DNA from: Heterodera schachtii
Lineage: Eukaryota; Nematoda; Chromadorea; Rhabditida; Heteroderidae
Assembly: GCA_023374025.1 (NCBI GenBank)
Contig: SIJG01000049.1
Coordinates: 124,001 to 188,000 of the forward strand
Direction of reading: 5' to 3'
Length of the DNA: 64,000 bases
Part shown: piece after piece, positions 62,274 through 64,000 of the stretch
Layout: every line of letters starts with the position of its first letter
Numbering within the stretch: position 1 is the first letter of the stretch
Program-made: the position numbers and the translations under genes
Notes under the pieces: generated by a model
Databases searched by the model: none
Told to the model about the DNA's origin: nothing
Seen by the model: only the letters and a program-made list of their open reading frames with translations

Positions 62274-63072
62274 CAGGGCTGGCCGTGATCACGGATCACG
62301 GGAATCACGGGGGTCTTGGGGCGCCGTGATCATGGATCACTGCTCACGGATTTTTTCAATTTTTCCGTGATTTTGATCCGTAATTGGCATTTTATATAAG
62401 GAATTTTTATTGAGACGAAAATAGGAAATTGGTGTGAAGAGAGAAAGTTTTTGAGAAAAAATTAAATAAATAAATTAATTTTTGTTAAGCAACTATCTGT
62501 GTATATAGTAGTCTAGTGGTTAAGCCTTCTGTCTTCCATTGTTTGTCCCTTGGGTTCAATTCCCCTTTGGGAAAATACATTTTCATATTTTTTTAAATTA
62601 GTTTAATTGAAATTTAATTAAAAATTAACTCTTTTACATTAAAATTATTTTACGTTATTTTTTAAACAGCATAAAACCCATAAATTAACAAATGATTGGA
62701 CATTTTTTGGACAAAATCTATTAATAAATTCACTCAAAAATTCAAAATTTTTCACGGCGGCGCCTATCGGCACCGCCGGACCCCCATTTTACCTTATTTT
62801 TTTGAAACTTTGACCCCAAATGGCAAAAAATAGCCTTAAATTATCTTTTGGGAATTTTTCCAGCGAATAGATTCCGTTTTTTAAAATAAATTTAAATAAA
62901 AAAATCATTAGAAATTTTTTTTTATAATCACGGATCACGGCTCACGGATCACGGGAATCACGGGGTTTTTGGGGTGCCGTGATCACGGTTCACGGCTCAC
63001 TGATTTTTTGGAAGCCCCGTGATCACGGCTCACGGATTTGCGTGATTGGAAATTCAATCACGGCCAGCCCTG
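62274..63072. mobile_element. Composite TIR element with GATCACGG arrays, 799 bp
   Basis: Ends CAGGGCTGGCCGTGATCACGG and the inverse ATCACGGCCAGCCCTG, with a perfect target duplication ATACATAT at 62266-62273 and 63073-63080. Both ends hold GATCACGG/CTCACGGATCACGG arrays. The core has the best A and B boxes of the window (TAGTCTAGTGGTTAAG at 62511, GGGTTCAATTCC at 62562) and the GC hairpin (62756-62779). Confidence 0.95.
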
Positions 63073-63080
63073 ATACATAT

Positions 63081-64000
63081 GGAAATATGTATTAGAAGCT
63101 TCATATCAAGCTAACATGGTTTAGTGTTTTTTTGATAAATATACTTTTTGGGAGTTTGGCTGGGCCGATAACGGCACATTCAAGTGGCAACGTCAATGTT
63201 AAATGATCGTAAACATAATTTTGATAATGGAACGTGAATTTGTAGCAAATTTTTATTTGCTCAAATATTATTTTGGAAAACCAGCCCAAATGGTAGACAC
63301 AGATTATATTCGGGTTAAAAAACCCATTAATGAAAATGATACAATTTTATACATTTTTGCGTATGTTTTAGCATTTTAGTGCATGTTGTTTAAACTAAAT
63401 TAGAGCAGAAGTGAGGGCAAAAAAAAAAGAAAGAAAGAAAGAGAAAAAAATAACTAAAAAAGGAAAAAAGATTTTTTATTCAAAAAATAAATTTAAATCG
63501 TATTTTTTATTTTTACTTTTAATTAATTTTTACAGTCTGTAGCTGCACAAGGAGAATTAATAAGGAAAAAGCAATGCCCCAACTCCAATTGAGTGCAAGC
63601 CTACAGATAGGCCAATTATGAGCTAAATGTACTCAGTAATTTTCGAAAATCTTACCTTCCCCCCAAATTATTAACCGCCAGTCTCCTTCCTTCGCCTATT
63701 TATCGCCCTGTTGGTGCTGAGCCGTTATAAAAAAGCCATCAAAAAGGGCGTTATAAAAAAAACCATCAAATGAAAATTTCGAACCAAAAAATGTCTGTAA
63801 GTTTTGTCAAAGTCTACCAAATTAGACATTCTTGATATCATTCGATAGCCCTAACCTTTCTCTATTAGCTCACCTAAATTTCAAAAAATTTGGCCAAAGT
63901 TGAGCAAAGTTATGGCCATAAGTACACATGTGGCCAGGTTTTTGAATATTTTTGGCCATAACTTTTTTGAAACCTAACGAAATTTTTTAAAATTTTTCAG
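63081..64000. other. AT-rich end of window with partial CGTTA-group repeat
   Basis: From 63723 the text CGTTATAAAAAAGCCATCAA, a GGG spacer and CGTTATAAAAAAAACCATCA matches, inverted, 24593-24625, so this is the left end of an element running past the window. No gene is seen in the rest. Confidence 0.45.

Overview
The window looks like AT-rich chromosomal DNA of a nematode, probably a plant-parasitic tylenchid such as a cyst nematode. This is an inference from three things: short introns in the genes that could be traced exon by exon, a BEL/Pao retroelement carrying a phlebovirus-like two-glycoprotein envelope region (a type known from nematodes), and an expanded family of short secreted proteins built from ubiquitin-like (Ubl) domains. 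No gene gives a species-level name.

Layout. 0-11 kb: two paralogous minus-strand secreted Ubl genes (1-411, cut by the window edge; 9250-10407), a third locus (4199-5231) with the same signal peptide, and many terminal-inverted-repeat (TIR) elements. 11.7-21.9 kb: a BEL/Pao element with two identical 189-bp repeats, gag, pol and a Gn/Gc-like envelope region, with pol interrupted. 22-32 kb: a GC-rich TATA/poly(A) island, foldback elements, a plus-strand secreted two-Ubl gene (26819-27520) and a one-Ubl gene (28995-29273). 32-35.4 kb: a five-exon, 196-residue four-membrane-span gene on the minus strand with a full-length U2 snRNA gene inside its third intron. 38-41.4 kb: a three-exon, 201-residue secreted protein gene with a TIR element inserted exactly at a splice donor. 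41.5-45 kb: an inverted duplication of an ankyrin exon around a 391-bp tandem array. 46.1-48.7 kb: an eight-exon minus-strand gene ending in an RPA-type OB fold with a zinc ribbon. 51-56 kb: four transposons nested one inside another, including an apparently intact autonomous hAT element. 56.7-60 kb: two tandem secreted Ubl genes with three and four Ubl domains, made by a segmental duplication.

Two systems stand out. First, the Ubl genes share a hydrophobic leader and a conserved 5' flank but vary in domain number, have no C-terminal Gly-Gly and end in basic tails. This pattern fits a rapidly evolving secreted effector family. Second, more than a dozen TIR elements, most with 8-bp target duplications (hAT type), share one modular plan: TIR, a short family-specific repeat array present inverted at both ends, a common box reading like ACACCCCTAAGAAT, and in several families a common core with a tRNA-like Pol III promoter and a GC-rich hairpin. 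The autonomous hAT at 51745-54964 carries the same kind of subterminal array and is a candidate source of transposase for some of them.
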